NCBI RefSeq assembly: GCF_001651875.1
Contig: NZ_LNQB01000071.1
Location: 62,001 to 126,000, forward strand
Length of the DNA stretch: 64,000 bases
Reading direction: 5' to 3'
Source of the DNA: Sinorhizobium saheli
Lineage (GTDB): Bacteria; Pseudomonadota; Alphaproteobacteria; Rhizobiales; Rhizobiaceae
The notes below the pieces were generated by a model, which had not been told where the DNA came from, did not search any database, and saw only the letters and a program-made list of their open reading frames with translations. Within the stretch, counting starts at the first letter, position 1; the number at the start of each line of letters is the position of its first letter. Shown one piece after another: positions 54,913 through 64,000 of the stretch. A program made the position numbers and the translations under genes.

Positions 54913-57909
54913 ATGACAAGGCAAGAGGCCAACGAGCAATTCCAGCTCACATCCTTTCTGGACGGCGCCAACGCCGCCTATATCGAGCAGCTCTATGCAC
55001 GCTATGAAGCGGATCCGTCCTCCGTCTCGGCCGAATGGCAGGCCTTCTTCAAGGCGCTCGCCGACAGGCCCGAGGACGTGGTGAGGGCCGCCAAGGGCGC
55101 CTCCTGGAAGAAGAAGAACTGGCCGATCCCCGCCAATGGCGAGCTCGTCTCGGCGCTCGACGGCGACTGGGGAACCGTCGAGAAGATCGTCGAGAAGAAG
55201 GTCAAGGCCAAGGCCGAGGAGGCCGCCGCGGCGACCGGCGTGCCGATCAGCGAGGCCGAGGTTCATCAGTCGACGCGCGATTCCGTCCGCGCCATCATGA
55301 TGATCCGCGCCTATCGCATGCGCGGCCACCTGCATGCCAAGCTCGATCCCCTGGGTCTTGCCGATCCGGTCGAGGATTACGACGAGCTCTCGCCGAAGAC
55401 CTACGGCTTCGAGGAGAAGGATTACGACCGCAAGATCTTCATCGACAACGTCCTCGGCCTCGAATACGCGACCGTGCGCGAGATGGTCGAGATCCTCGAG
55501 CGGACCTATTGCTCGACGATGGGCGTCGAGTTCATGCACATGTCCAACCCGGAAGAAAAGGGCTGGATCCAGGAGCGGATCGAGGGCCCTGACAAGGGCG
55601 TCGAATTCACGGCCGAGGGCAAGAAGGCGATCCTGCAGAAGCTGATCGAGGCGGAAGGCTTCGAGCAGTTCATCGACGTCAAGTACAAGGGCACCAAGCG
55701 CTTCGGCCTCGACGGCGGCGAATCGCTGATTCCGGCGCTCGAACAGATCATCAAGCGCGGCGGCCAGCTCGGCCTCAAGGAGATCGTCCTCGGCATGGCC
55801 CATCGCGGCCGCCTGAACGTTCTCTCCCAGGTGATGGCCAAGCCGCACCGCGCCATCTTCCACGAGTTCAAGGGCGGCTCCTATGCGCCGGACGACGTCG
55901 AGGGCTCGGGCGACGTCAAGTACCACCTCGGTGCCTCCTCCGACCGCGAGTTCGATAGCAACAAGGTGCACCTGTCGCTGACGGCGAACCCGTCGCACCT
56001 CGAAATCGTCAACCCGGTGGTCATGGGCAAGGCGCGCGCCAAGCAGGACCAGATGGCGACCGTGTTCGAGGGCGACATCATTCCGCTGCGCGAACGCGTC
56101 AAGGTCATGCCGCTGCTGCTGCACGGTGACGCGGCCTTCGCCGGCCAGGGCGTCGTTGCCGAAATCCTCGGGCTTTCCGGCCTGCGCGGCCATCGCGTCG
56201 CCGGCACCGTCCACTTCATCATCAACAACCAGATCGGCTTCACCACGAACCCGGCCTTCTCGCGCTCCTCGCCCTATCCGTCGGACGTCGCCAAGATGAT
56301 CGAGGCGCCGATCTTCCACGTGAACGGCGACGATCCGGAAGCGGTCGTCTATGCCGCCAAGATCGCGACCGAGTTCCGGATGAAGTTCCACAAGCCGGTC
56401 GTCATCGACATGTTCTGCTACCGCCGCTTCGGCCACAACGAGGGCGACGAGCCGGCGTTCACGCAGCCGAAGATGTACCGGGCGATCCGCGCCCACAAGA
56501 CGGTGGTGCAGCTCTATTCGCAGCGTCTCATCGCCGAAGGTCTGATGACCGAGGGCGAAGTGGAGAAGATGAAGGCGGACTGGCGCGCCCATCTCGAGCA
56601 GGAGTTCGAGGCCGGCCAGTCCTACAAGCCGAACAAGGCCGACTGGCTCGACGGCCTCTGGTCGGGGCTGCGCACCGCCGACAACCAGGATGAGCAGCGT
56701 CGCGGCAAGACCTCGGTGCCGATGAAGCAGTTGAAGGAAATCGGCCGCAAGATCTCCGAGATCCCGGCCGGCTTCAACGCGCACCGCACGATCCAGCGCT
56801 TCATGGAAAACCGCGCCAATATGATCCAGACCGGCGAGGGGATCGACTGGGCGATGGCGGAGGCGCTTGCCTTCGGCACGCTGGTGACCGAGGGCACGAA
56901 GATCCGCCTTTCCGGCCAGGATTGCGAGCGCGGCACCTTCTCGCAGCGCCACTCGGTGCTCTACGATCAGGAATCCGAGGAGCGCTACATTCCGCTCGCC
57001 AACCTGTCGCCGACGCAGGCGCGTTACGAGGTCATCAACTCGATGCTCTCGGAAGAGGCGGTGCTCGGCTTCGAATACGGCTATTCGCTCGCCCGCCCGA
57101 ACGCCCTGACGCTGTGGGAAGCCCAGTTCGGCGACTTCGCCAACGGCGCCCAGGTGATCTTCGACCAGTTCGTCTCGTCGGGCGAACGCAAGTGGCTGCG
57201 CATGTCCGGCCTCGTCTGCCTGCTGCCGCACGGCTATGAGGGCCAGGGGCCGGAGCATTCCTCCGCCCGCCTCGAACGCTTCCTGCAGCTCTGCGCGGAA
57301 GACAACATGCAGGTCGCCAACGTCACGACGCCGGCGAACTACTTCCACATCCTGCGCCGTCAGGTGAAGCGCGATTTCCGCAAGCCGCTGATCATGATGA
57401 CGCCGAAGTCGCTGCTGCGCCACAAGCGGGCCGTATCGAGCCTGGCGGAGATGGCCGGCGAGAGCTCTTTCCACCGGCTGCTCTGGGACGACGCGGAGGT
57501 CATCAAGGACGGCCCGATCAAGCTGCAGAAGGATTCGAAGATCCGCCGCGTCGTGCTCTGCACCGGCAAGGTCTATTACGACCTCCTCGAGGAACGCGAG
57601 AAGCGCGGCATCGACGACATCTACCTCCTGCGCGTCGAGCAGCTCTATCCGTTCCCGGCCAAGGCGCTCATCAACGAGCTCAGCCGCTTCCGCCATGCGG
57701 AGATGGTCTGGTGCCAGGAAGAGCCGAAGAACATGGGCGCCTGGTCGTTCATCGACCCCTATCTCGAATGGGTGCTTGCCCATATCGACGCCAAGTACCA
57801 GCGGGTGCGCTACACCGGCCGTCCGGCCGCCGCTTCGCCGGCTACCGGCCTGATGTCCAAGCACCTGGCGCAGCTCGCCGCCTTCATCGAGGACGCGCTG
57901 GGGGGCTGA
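54913..57909 (+). CDS. sucA: 2-oxoglutarate dehydrogenase E1 component
   Basis: 998-residue thiamine-diphosphate-dependent E1. An N-terminal [28 protein letters not shown] segment for complex assembly; [17 protein letters not shown] and the ThDP/metal region [20 protein letters not shown]; then [17 protein letters not shown]; and the C-terminal [33 protein letters not shown]. Complete. The leader contains a hairpin-spaced ribosome site (see 54884-54912). Acts with SucB (next) and an E3 encoded by lpdA. Confidence 0.98.
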   Translation: MTRQEANEQFQLTSFLDGANAAYIEQLYARYEADPSSVSAEWQAFFKALADRPEDVVRAAKGASWKKKNWPIPANGELVSALDGDWGTVEKIVEKKVKAKAEEAAAATGVPISEAEVHQSTRDSVRAIMMIRAYRMRGHLHAKLDPLGLADPVEDYDELSPKTYGFEEKDYDRKIFIDNVLGLEYATVREMVEILERTYCSTMGVEFMHMSNPEEKGWIQERIEGPDKGVEFTAEGKKAILQKLIEAEGFEQFIDVKYKGTKRFGLDGGESLIPALEQIIKRGGQLGLKEIVLGMAHRGRLNVLSQVMAKPHRAIFHEFKGGSYAPDDVEGSGDVKYHLGASSDREFDSNKVHLSLTANPSHLEIVNPVVMGKARAKQDQMATVFEGDIIPLRERVKVMPLLLHGDAAFAGQGVVAEILGLSGLRGHRVAGTVHFIINNQIGFTTNPAFSRSSPYPSDVAKMIEAPIFHVNGDDPEAVVYAAKIATEFRMKFHKPVVIDMFCYRRFGHNEGDEPAFTQPKMYRAIRAHKTVVQLYSQRLIAEGLMTEGEVEKMKADWRAHLEQEFEAGQSYKPNKADWLDGLWSGLRTADNQDEQRRGKTSVPMKQLKEIGRKISEIPAGFNAHRTIQRFMENRANMIQTGEGIDWAMAEALAFGTLVTEGTKIRLSGQDCERGTFSQRHSVLYDQESEERYIPLANLSPTQARYEVINSMLSEEAVLGFEYGYSLARPNALTLWEAQFGDFANGAQVIFDQFVSSGERKWLRMSGLVCLLPHGYEGQGPEHSSARLERFLQLCAEDNMQVANVTTPANYFHILRRQVKRDFRKPLIMMTPKSLLRHKRAVSSLAEMAGESSFHRLLWDDAEVIKDGPIKLQKDSKIRRVVLCTGKVYYDLLEEREKRGIDDIYLLRVEQLYPFPAKALINELSRFRHAEMVWCQEEPKNMGAWSFIDPYLEWVLAHIDAKYQRVRYTGRPAAASPATGLMSKHLAQLAAFIEDALGG

Positions 57910-57934
57910 ACGCCCCCTTGCGGCCTGCCAATCG

Positions 57935-57990
57935 CTGAAGCACCTTCAGGAAAAGTGTGCAGCGGTTTTCCGGCCGGGAGTGCGTAACTC
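57935..57990 (+). repeat. Element C fragment between sucA and sucB
   Basis: AGGAAAAGTGTGCAGCGGTTTTCC and following sequence resemble the AAAAGTGYGC...TTTT half of element C. It forms an imperfect GGAAAA...TTTTCC hairpin 41 bases before sucB. Confidence 0.45.
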
Positions 57991-58030
57991 AAAGCGCTTG
58001 AAACAGAAATCTGATCAACGGACACAAATC

Positions 58031-59275
<1,245 letters not shown>

Positions 59276-59281
59276 CAAGGG

Positions 59282-59316
59282 CGGGGGTGCGACTGGCAGC
59301 CCCCGTCTCTTTCTCC
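59282..59316 (+). terminator. Probable terminator after sucB
   Basis: CGGGGGTGC ... GCAGCCCCCG (stem with one bulge) followed by TCTCTTTCTCC. It begins seven bases after the sucB stop and would end the mdh-suc transcript ahead of the LysE gene. Confidence 0.5.
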
Positions 59317-59441
59317 TCCGACGTGCGCGTCCGGCAGGCATCGACAGAAATGGAGCCGGAGGCTAGGCTCCGGAGGCACGCTATGCGCGCATTCCGGCAC
59401 CCTTCGGCTCCATCTGGATCCTCAACGCATCGGTCAAAACC

Positions 59442-60083
59442 ATGAGCAGCTACCTGTTCGAACTCGCATCGCTGATGGCAATCTTCTCCTTCGCCATCGT
59501 CTCCCCTGGCGCGGATCTCGCCATGGTCATGCGGCAGTCGCTGGTGCATGGACGCCGCCCGGCGATCATCACCTCCTTCGGCATCGGCACGTCGCTGATG
59601 TTCCACGTCACCTACACCATTCTCGGCCTGGGGCTGATCATTTCGCAGTCGATCTACCTCTTCAACATCGTCAAATGGTGCGGCGTCGCCTACCTGATCT
59701 ATATCGGCGTCAAGGCGCTGAGGGCCGGCCAGACGGAGATCGCCGTCGACCAGGGGCCCGCGGCCGGGGAGGGCAGGCGACAGTCGGCGATCAAGGCCTT
59801 CGGCCTCGGTTTTGCCGCCAATGCGCTCAACCCGAAGCCGGTTTTCTTCTTCCTGTCGATCTTCTCGACCGTCGTCAGCGCGCATACGCCGATGATGGTG
59901 AAGTTCGGCTACGGCCTCGTCATGGCGAGCGCGCTCATCCTCTGGTTCGTCGGCGTCAGCCTGTTCATGACGACGCCGCGCATGCGTGCCGCCTTCACGC
60001 GGGCAAGCAAGTGGATCGACCGGGCGAGCGGCATGGTCTTCATCGCCCTTGGCCTGAAGCTCGCGACCGAAAAGGCCGCCTGA
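59442..60083 (+). CDS. LysE/RhtB family translocator
   Basis: 213-residue membrane exporter of the LysE superfamily (amino acids or derivatives). Six hydrophobic segments; the family signature FAIVSPGADLAMVMRQSLVHGRR near the N-terminus and FGLGFAANALNPKPVFFFLSIF in the middle. Substrate not predictable. It is followed by a secreted protein gene two bases later and lies between sucB and lpdA. Confidence 0.88.
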   Translation: MSSYLFELASLMAIFSFAIVSPGADLAMVMRQSLVHGRRPAIITSFGIGTSLMFHVTYTILGLGLIISQSIYLFNIVKWCGVAYLIYIGVKALRAGQTEIAVDQGPAAGEGRRQSAIKAFGLGFAANALNPKPVFFFLSIFSTVVSAHTPMMVKFGYGLVMASALILWFVGVSLFMTTPRMRAAFTRASKWIDRASGMVFIALGLKLATEKAA

Positions 60084-60085
60084 CC

Positions 60086-60586
60086 ATGGACCGCCGGACC
60101 GCTCCCATGGCTTGGCTCTCCGCCGCGCTTGCCGCGACGCCCGCGTCTGCGCAGTGCGTCCAGGCGCGGGCGATCTATGCCGATCCGGCCGGCACTTACG
60201 AACTGCATTTCGAGCCGGTCGGCTCTGAAAGCGCCGTCACCAGCAATCACTTCAAGGTCAAGGTCGGGAAGACCGGGCTGTCGCTCGACGGCGTCGTGAT
60301 GCAGTCGGGCGAACCCATGCGCGCCAACGGGATCGTCATGCACGATTGCCCGACGGGCGACGTCACCGGCGCGGAACTCGATGCCTGCACCGTCTGGGAG
60401 GGTGTGATCTACACCGTCGACAAGGCCGGCCGCATCGGCCTGCTCGAGACGGAGGACGCGCCGGCGGCCGAGCAGATCCTGCTTCCGGATTTCGGACCGT
60501 CGCTGCGGACGTCGAGCGCCTGGGGCGCCGGCAAGGCCAATGCCGACAGCTCCGATGTCTTCGCGTTCAAGGGTTGCGCCGGATGA
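60086..60586 (+). CDS. Predicted secreted protein, function unknown
   Basis: 166 residues with a signal peptide (MAWLSAALAATPASAQC, cleaved near ASA-QC). Mature sequence is beta-rich with four cysteines (CVQAR, HDCPTG, LDACTVW, KGCAG), probably two disulfides; TYELHFEPVGSESAV and GLSLDGVVMQSGEP stand out. No family recognised. It starts two bases after the LysE gene and overlaps the SDR start (ATGA), so the three form a coupled set. Confidence 0.7.
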   Translation: MDRRTAPMAWLSAALAATPASAQCVQARAIYADPAGTYELHFEPVGSESAVTSNHFKVKVGKTGLSLDGVVMQSGEPMRANGIVMHDCPTGDVTGAELDACTVWEGVIYTVDKAGRIGLLETEDAPAAEQILLPDFGPSLRTSSAWGAGKANADSSDVFAFKGCAG

Positions 60587-61335
60587 GCGACGGGCGCGTG
60601 CTTCTCGTGACCGGCGGCAGCCGCGGCATCGGTGCGGCCGTATCCTTTGCCGCGGCGAGAGAAGGATGGCGGGTCGCCGTCAACTATGCGGTGAACCGGC
60701 AGGCGGCCGAGGACGTCGTTCGTCTCGTCACGGGGGCGGGCGGATCGGCGCTTGCGGTTCAAGGCGACGTCGGCACGGAAGACGGAATAGAGGCGATCTT
60801 TGCCGCAGTCGACTCCGCCTTCGGCCGCCTCGACGGCCTCGTCAACAATGCCGGCATCGTCGGCCCGCCGCAGCGCGTCGACGAGATTTCGGCCGAACGG
60901 CTGGAGCGGATGCTGCGCGTGAACGTGGCCGGCTCCATCCGCTGCGCGGCGGAAGCGGTCAGGCGGATGTCGACGCGTCACGGCGGCATGGGCGGCGCCA
61001 TCGTCAATCTCTCGTCCATGGCGGCCGTGCTCGGATCGCCGGGGCAATATGTCGAGTATGCCGCGGCGAAGGGCGCGATCGACAGCTTCACCGTCGGTCT
61101 CGCGCGCGAGGTGGCGGGAGAGGGCATTCGCGTCAACGCGGTGCGGCCCGGCATCATCGACACCGAAATCCACGCGTCGGGCGGCCTGCCCGATCGGGCC
61201 CGCGACCTGGCCTCCTCCATCCCCCTGAAGCGGCCCGGAGCAGCCGGCGAGGTTGCCGATGCAATTCTCTATCTCCTGTCGGATAAGGCGACTTATGTGA
61301 CCGGAGCCATTCTCAATGTCAGCGGCGGGCGATGA
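60583..61335 (+). CDS. SDR family oxidoreductase
   Basis: 250-residue classical short-chain dehydrogenase/reductase. Cofactor motif TGGSRGIGAAV; NNAGIVG; catalytic Ser in VNLSSMAAV; the YxxxK pair in YVEYAAAKGAIDSF; and the C-terminal ATYVTGAILNVSGGR. The Asn after strand 2 (AVNYAVNRQAAE) suggests NADP(H) preference. Substrate unknown. It ends 24 bases before lpdA. Confidence 0.9.
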   Translation: MSDGRVLLVTGGSRGIGAAVSFAAAREGWRVAVNYAVNRQAAEDVVRLVTGAGGSALAVQGDVGTEDGIEAIFAAVDSAFGRLDGLVNNAGIVGPPQRVDEISAERLERMLRVNVAGSIRCAAEAVRRMSTRHGGMGGAIVNLSSMAAVLGSPGQYVEYAAAKGAIDSFTVGLAREVAGEGIRVNAVRPGIIDTEIHASGGLPDRARDLASSIPLKRPGAAGEVADAILYLLSDKATYVTGAILNVSGGR

Positions 61336-61359
61336 CCGCCGCCCAGGAAGGGTTATCAA

Positions 61360-62766
61360 ATGGCTTATGATCTCATCGTAATCGGAAGCGGCCCCGGCGG
61401 CTATGTCTGCGCCATCAAGGCGGCACAGCTGGGCCTGAAGGTTGCCGTGGTCGAGAAGCGCAGCACCTATGGCGGCACCTGCCTCAATGTCGGCTGCATC
61501 CCGTCCAAGGCGCTGCTGCATGCTTCCGAGATGCTCCATCACGCGCAGCACGGCCTCGACGCGCTCGGCGTGGAGGTCGAAGGCCCGAAGCTCAATCTCG
61601 GAAAGATGATGGCCCACAAGGACGCGACCGTTAAGGCGAATGTCGACGGCGTCTCCTTCCTCTTCAAGAAGAACAAGATCGACGGCTTCCAGGGCCTCGG
61701 CAAGGTGCTGGGCCAGGGCAAGGTTTCCGTCACCAACGACAAGGGCGAGGAGCAGGTCCTCGACACCAAGAACATCGTCATCGCCACCGGTTCCGACGTT
61801 GCCGGCATTCCGGGCGTCGAGTTCGCGTTCGACGAGAAGGTCATCGTCTCCTCGACCGGCGCTCTCGCGCTGGAAAAGGTGCCGGAGCGCATGATCGTCG
61901 TCGGCGGCGGCGTCATCGGCCTCGAGCTCGGCTCGGTCTGGGCGCGCCTCGGCGCCAAGGTGACGGTGGTCGAATTCCTCGACACGATCCTCGGCGGCAT
62001 GGACGGCGAGGTCGCCAAGCAGCTCCACCGGATGCTGACGAAGCAAGGCATCGACATCAAGCTCGGCGCCAAGGTGACCGGCGTTGCGAAGCCTGGCAGC
62101 GGCGCGAGGGTCACCTTCGAGCCGGTGAAGGGCGGCGAGTCGACCGCGCTCGATGCGGACGTCGTGCTGGTCGCGACCGGCCGCAAGCCCTGCACGGAAA
62201 ACATGGGGCTCGCCAAGGCGGGCGTCGTCCTCGACGCGCGCGGCCGGATCGAGATCGACCGTCACTTCCAGACGAGCATCACCGGCGTCTACGCGATCGG
62301 CGACGTGGTGCGCGGGCCGATGCTCGCCCACAAGGCCGAGGACGAAGGCGTAGCGGTCGCCGAGATCATCGCCGGCCAGGCCGGCCACGTGAACTACGAT
62401 GTCATTCCGGGTGTCGTCTATACCCAGCCGGAGGTCGCCTCCGTCGGCAAGACAGAGGAAGAGTTGAAGGCCGCCGGCATCGCCTACAAGGTCGGCAAGT
62501 TCCCCTTCACCGCCAACGGCCGCGCCCGCGCGATGCTGCAGACGGACGGTTTCGTCAAGATCCTCGCCGACAAGGAGACCGATCGCGTGCTCGGCGGCCA
62601 TATCATCGGCTTCGGCGCCGGCGAGATGATCCACGAGATCGCCGTGCTGATGGAATTCGGCGGCTCGTCGGAAGACCTCGGCCGGACCTGCCACGCCCAT
62701 CCGACCATGTCCGAGGCGGTGAAGGAAGCGGCGCTCGCCACCTTCGCCAAGCCGATCCACATGTGA
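61360..62766 (+). CDS. lpdA: Dihydrolipoyl dehydrogenase (E3)
   Basis: 468-residue flavoprotein E3. FAD motif [16 protein letters not shown]; redox disulfide C41-C46 in [16 protein letters not shown]-binding [40 protein letters not shown]; the catalytic His-Glu pair in [14 protein letters not shown]. Close to sucAB, so it most likely serves 2-oxoglutarate dehydrogenase; other complexes usually have their own lpd in rhizobia. Confidence 0.97.
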   Translation: MAYDLIVIGSGPGGYVCAIKAAQLGLKVAVVEKRSTYGGTCLNVGCIPSKALLHASEMLHHAQHGLDALGVEVEGPKLNLGKMMAHKDATVKANVDGVSFLFKKNKIDGFQGLGKVLGQGKVSVTNDKGEEQVLDTKNIVIATGSDVAGIPGVEFAFDEKVIVSSTGALALEKVPERMIVVGGGVIGLELGSVWARLGAKVTVVEFLDTILGGMDGEVAKQLHRMLTKQGIDIKLGAKVTGVAKPGSGARVTFEPVKGGESTALDADVVLVATGRKPCTENMGLAKAGVVLDARGRIEIDRHFQTSITGVYAIGDVVRGPMLAHKAEDEGVAVAEIIAGQAGHVNYDVIPGVVYTQPEVASVGKTEEELKAAGIAYKVGKFPFTANGRARAMLQTDGFVKILADKETDRVLGGHIIGFGAGEMIHEIAVLMEFGGSSEDLGRTCHAHPTMSEAVKEAALATFAKPIHM

Positions 62767-62775
62767 CAATTCGCC

Positions 62776-62799
62776 GGGGGGCTGCGACGAGCGGCCCCC
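62776..62799 (+). terminator. Hairpin after lpdA
   Basis: GGGGGC ... GCCCCC with an 11-base loop, beginning nine bases after the stop. No T-run follows, so its terminator role is uncertain. Confidence 0.4.
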
Positions 62800-62894
62800 T
62801 GCGCTCGCGCCGCATTTGCGCGCAATCATGAAGCATTCACCGCGGCCGTGACGCCCCGATCGGCGGGACCGGCGAAAGCGAAGAGGACGCGTTC

Positions 62895-63383
62895 ATGAAA
62901 CCCCGAAGCGTCGGCGCCAGGCTGCCGAACCGATGGCTGCCCGGCGCGGACTGGGCGGACCGCTACGAACTGCTCGTCTTCGGCGAACGCATGACCGCGG
63001 CCGAGGCGGCAAGGCGCACGCTCGGCAACGCGCCGGGCTGGGTTCGCGGCCTTCTCGGATTACGCAACCGCCTTGCCGCGCTCATCGGCCTCAAGGCCGC
63101 CGCACCGGCCGCGGCGGCCGGACGGATCGGTGGCTTCCCGGTCCTCTACAGCGACGATCGCGAGACCGTGCTCGGCCTCGATGACCGCCACCTCGATTTC
63201 CGCATCGTCGTCAACGTGCGCGACGGTCCCGCGGACAGCCAGATCATCGGCTTCACCACGCTGGTGCGCCGGCGGAACCTCTACGGCCGGATCTATCTCG
63301 CTGCGGTCATGCCCTTTCACAAGGCGATCGTCCCGGCATTGCTTTCGGGGGTGAGCGAACGGACGTCAGGTCGGATCAGTTGA
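62895..63383 (+). CDS. DUF2867 domain-containing protein
   Basis: 162 residues with a DUF2867-type core: LPNRWLPGADWADRYEL, GGFPVLYSDDRETVLGLDDRHLDFRIVV, and FTTLVRRRNLYGRIYLAAVMPFHKAIVPALL. The domain is related to polyketide-cyclase/StAR-like folds and is often found fused to or beside SDR-type enzymes; no reaction known. AAGAGGA precedes the ATG. Its end overlaps the convergent TraB-family gene by eight bases. Confidence 0.78.
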   Translation: MKPRSVGARLPNRWLPGADWADRYELLVFGERMTAAEAARRTLGNAPGWVRGLLGLRNRLAALIGLKAAAPAAAAGRIGGFPVLYSDDRETVLGLDDRHLDFRIVVNVRDGPADSQIIGFTTLVRRRNLYGRIYLAAVMPFHKAIVPALLSGVSERTSGRIS

Positions 63384-64000
63384 GGGGCGTGACCGTGAAC
63401 CCCTGCCGGCGCAGGAGTTCGACCAGGCCCTCGTTGCCGGGAAGATGCAGCGCGCCGACGGCCATGAAGGCGCCGCCATCCTTCAGGATGGGCGAGGCCC
63501 GCTCCGCCATGGTCCTGTTGCGGTCGATGATGATGCGCTGCTCGAAATCGGCATAGCCGACGTCGTCGGAGGAGACTTCCGAGGAGACGAATTTCATCAT
63601 CGGCATGATCATGCCGGTATCGCCGGCGAGATAGAGGTCGGTCGTCGTTGCCAGCACGTCGTCGATCGTCTTGCCGAGCGCCAGCGTCTGGATCAGCGCC
63701 TTGAGATGCAGTTCGACCGGCAGCGAATCCATGGCGGCGAGCTGCTCGACCAGCGTCTCCAGGCCCTTCAGGCTCTTGCCGTCGCGCACCGCGTCCTCGG
63801 CGAGCTTCTTGTCGAGGAAGGAGGCGCCGGCCGCCTTGCGCGAGAATTCGCAGGCCGGCAGCGCCACGAAGCTCGCGATCATCCAGGGCTTCATCCTGGC
63901 GACGAGGGGAAGGGGGATGCCGCGCGCCTTGAGGCCGGTCTCGAGAAGCGCCCGATCCGCCGGTTCGAGATAATCGCCGATCGTCTTGTCTGCGGAAAGC
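63376..64000 (-). CDS. TraB/GumN family protein (C-terminal part)
   Basis: Partial: the gene runs off the right edge, and at least 208 residues are visible. Sequence such as LSADKTIGDYLEPADRALLE, DGKSLKGLETLVEQL, MAERASPILKDGGAFMAVGALHLPGNEGLVELLRRQGF is typical of the TraB/GumN (COG3735) family, related to Tiki proteases, whose GxxH (GALHLPG here) near the C-terminus is a metal-site motif. An N-terminal signal peptide would lie outside the window. Convergent overlap with the DUF2867 gene. Confidence 0.88.
   Translation of the reverse strand, partial: LSADKTIGDYLEPADRALLETGLKARGIPLPLVARMKPWMIASFVALPACEFSRKAAGASFLDKKLAEDAVRDGKSLKGLETLVEQLAAMDSLPVELHLKALIQTLALGKTIDDVLATTTDLYLAGDTGMIMPMMKFVSSEVSSDDVGYADFEQRIIIDRNRTMAERASPILKDGGAFMAVGALHLPGNEGLVELLRRQGFTVTPLN

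Noticed and set aside
54877-57864. Open minus-strand frame of about 995 codons antisense to sucA
   Set aside because: Same cause: third-position GC bias leaves stops out of this frame. The plus strand encodes a complete, typical E1.

Overview
The window is chromosomal DNA of a high-GC alphaproteobacterium, almost certainly Rhizobiaceae and most like the Sinorhizobium/Ensifer lineage. Evidence: the gene order proB-proA-nadD-rsfS-rlmH-envC-ctpA, the hemC-hemD-mitofilin-hemY block opposite tsaD-gpsA, and the mdh-sucCDAB block all read as that lineage's backbone; intergenic spaces carry several copies of RIME-type mosaic repeats known from Rhizobium; SOS and iron control sites have the alphaproteobacterial forms (GAAC-N7-GAAC, and an Irr/ICE-type TTAGA-N5-TCTAA dyad). 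Both strands are densely coded, with many 1-4 base start/stop overlaps. I see no prophage, insertion sequence, integrase, CRISPR array or plasmid gene.

Layout. 1-6.8 kb: the rlmN tail, a three-gene ABC importer, leuD-ridA, a CitE-like lyase with a DUF1737 partner, and a zincin-like peptidase. 7.0-12.8 kb: the SOS mutagenesis cassette imuA-imuB-dnaE2 with a perfect LexA site. 13.0-13.9 kb: iron storage, bfd overlapping bfr, under a probable Irr site. 14.1-24.5 kb (minus strand): rppH, a divergent polysaccharide deacetylase, ctpA, an EnvC-like protein, rlmH, rsfS, nadD, proA, proB, obgE. 24.6-26.6 kb (minus): two GNAT acetyltransferases, rpmA, rplU. 26.9 kb: tRNA-Ser(CGA), followed by an apparently foreign membrane-protein gene. 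28.5-33.8 kb: small unknowns, typA, a GNAT, ppa, yggU, yggT. 34.1-40.1 kb (minus): a glutamine amidotransferase, a TerB-like protein, hemY, a Mic60/mitofilin homologue, hemD, hemC. 40.3-44.0 kb: tsaD, gpsA, a YciI protein, an EVE protein and an ETF-beta-type methyltransferase. 44.1-64 kb: a His/Arg-rich secreted protein, sdhCDAB, msrA, an Omp19-like lipoprotein, zapE, mdh-sucC-sucD-sucA-sucB, LysE, a secreted protein, an SDR, lpdA, a DUF2867 protein and the C-terminal part of a TraB/GumN protein.

Much of the right-hand third encodes one metabolic machine: succinate dehydrogenase, malate dehydrogenase, succinyl-CoA synthetase and all three parts of 2-oxoglutarate dehydrogenase (E1, E2 and a nearby E3). 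Tetrapyrrole synthesis and iron storage are represented by hemC/hemD/hemY and bfr/bfd.

I found no large undescribed system. The most unusual items are: (i) a lone membrane protein beside tRNA-Ser whose C-terminal half is a tandem duplication of a two-cysteine domain; (ii) a hairpin placed exactly between the Shine-Dalgarno sequence and the ATG of sucA; (iii) composite intergenic blocks in which different repeat families abut; (iv) a perfect 24-base palindrome upstream of the mdh-suc operon; (v) a probable CTG start for rsfS; (vi) an 18-base tandem duplication at the proA-nadD junction.
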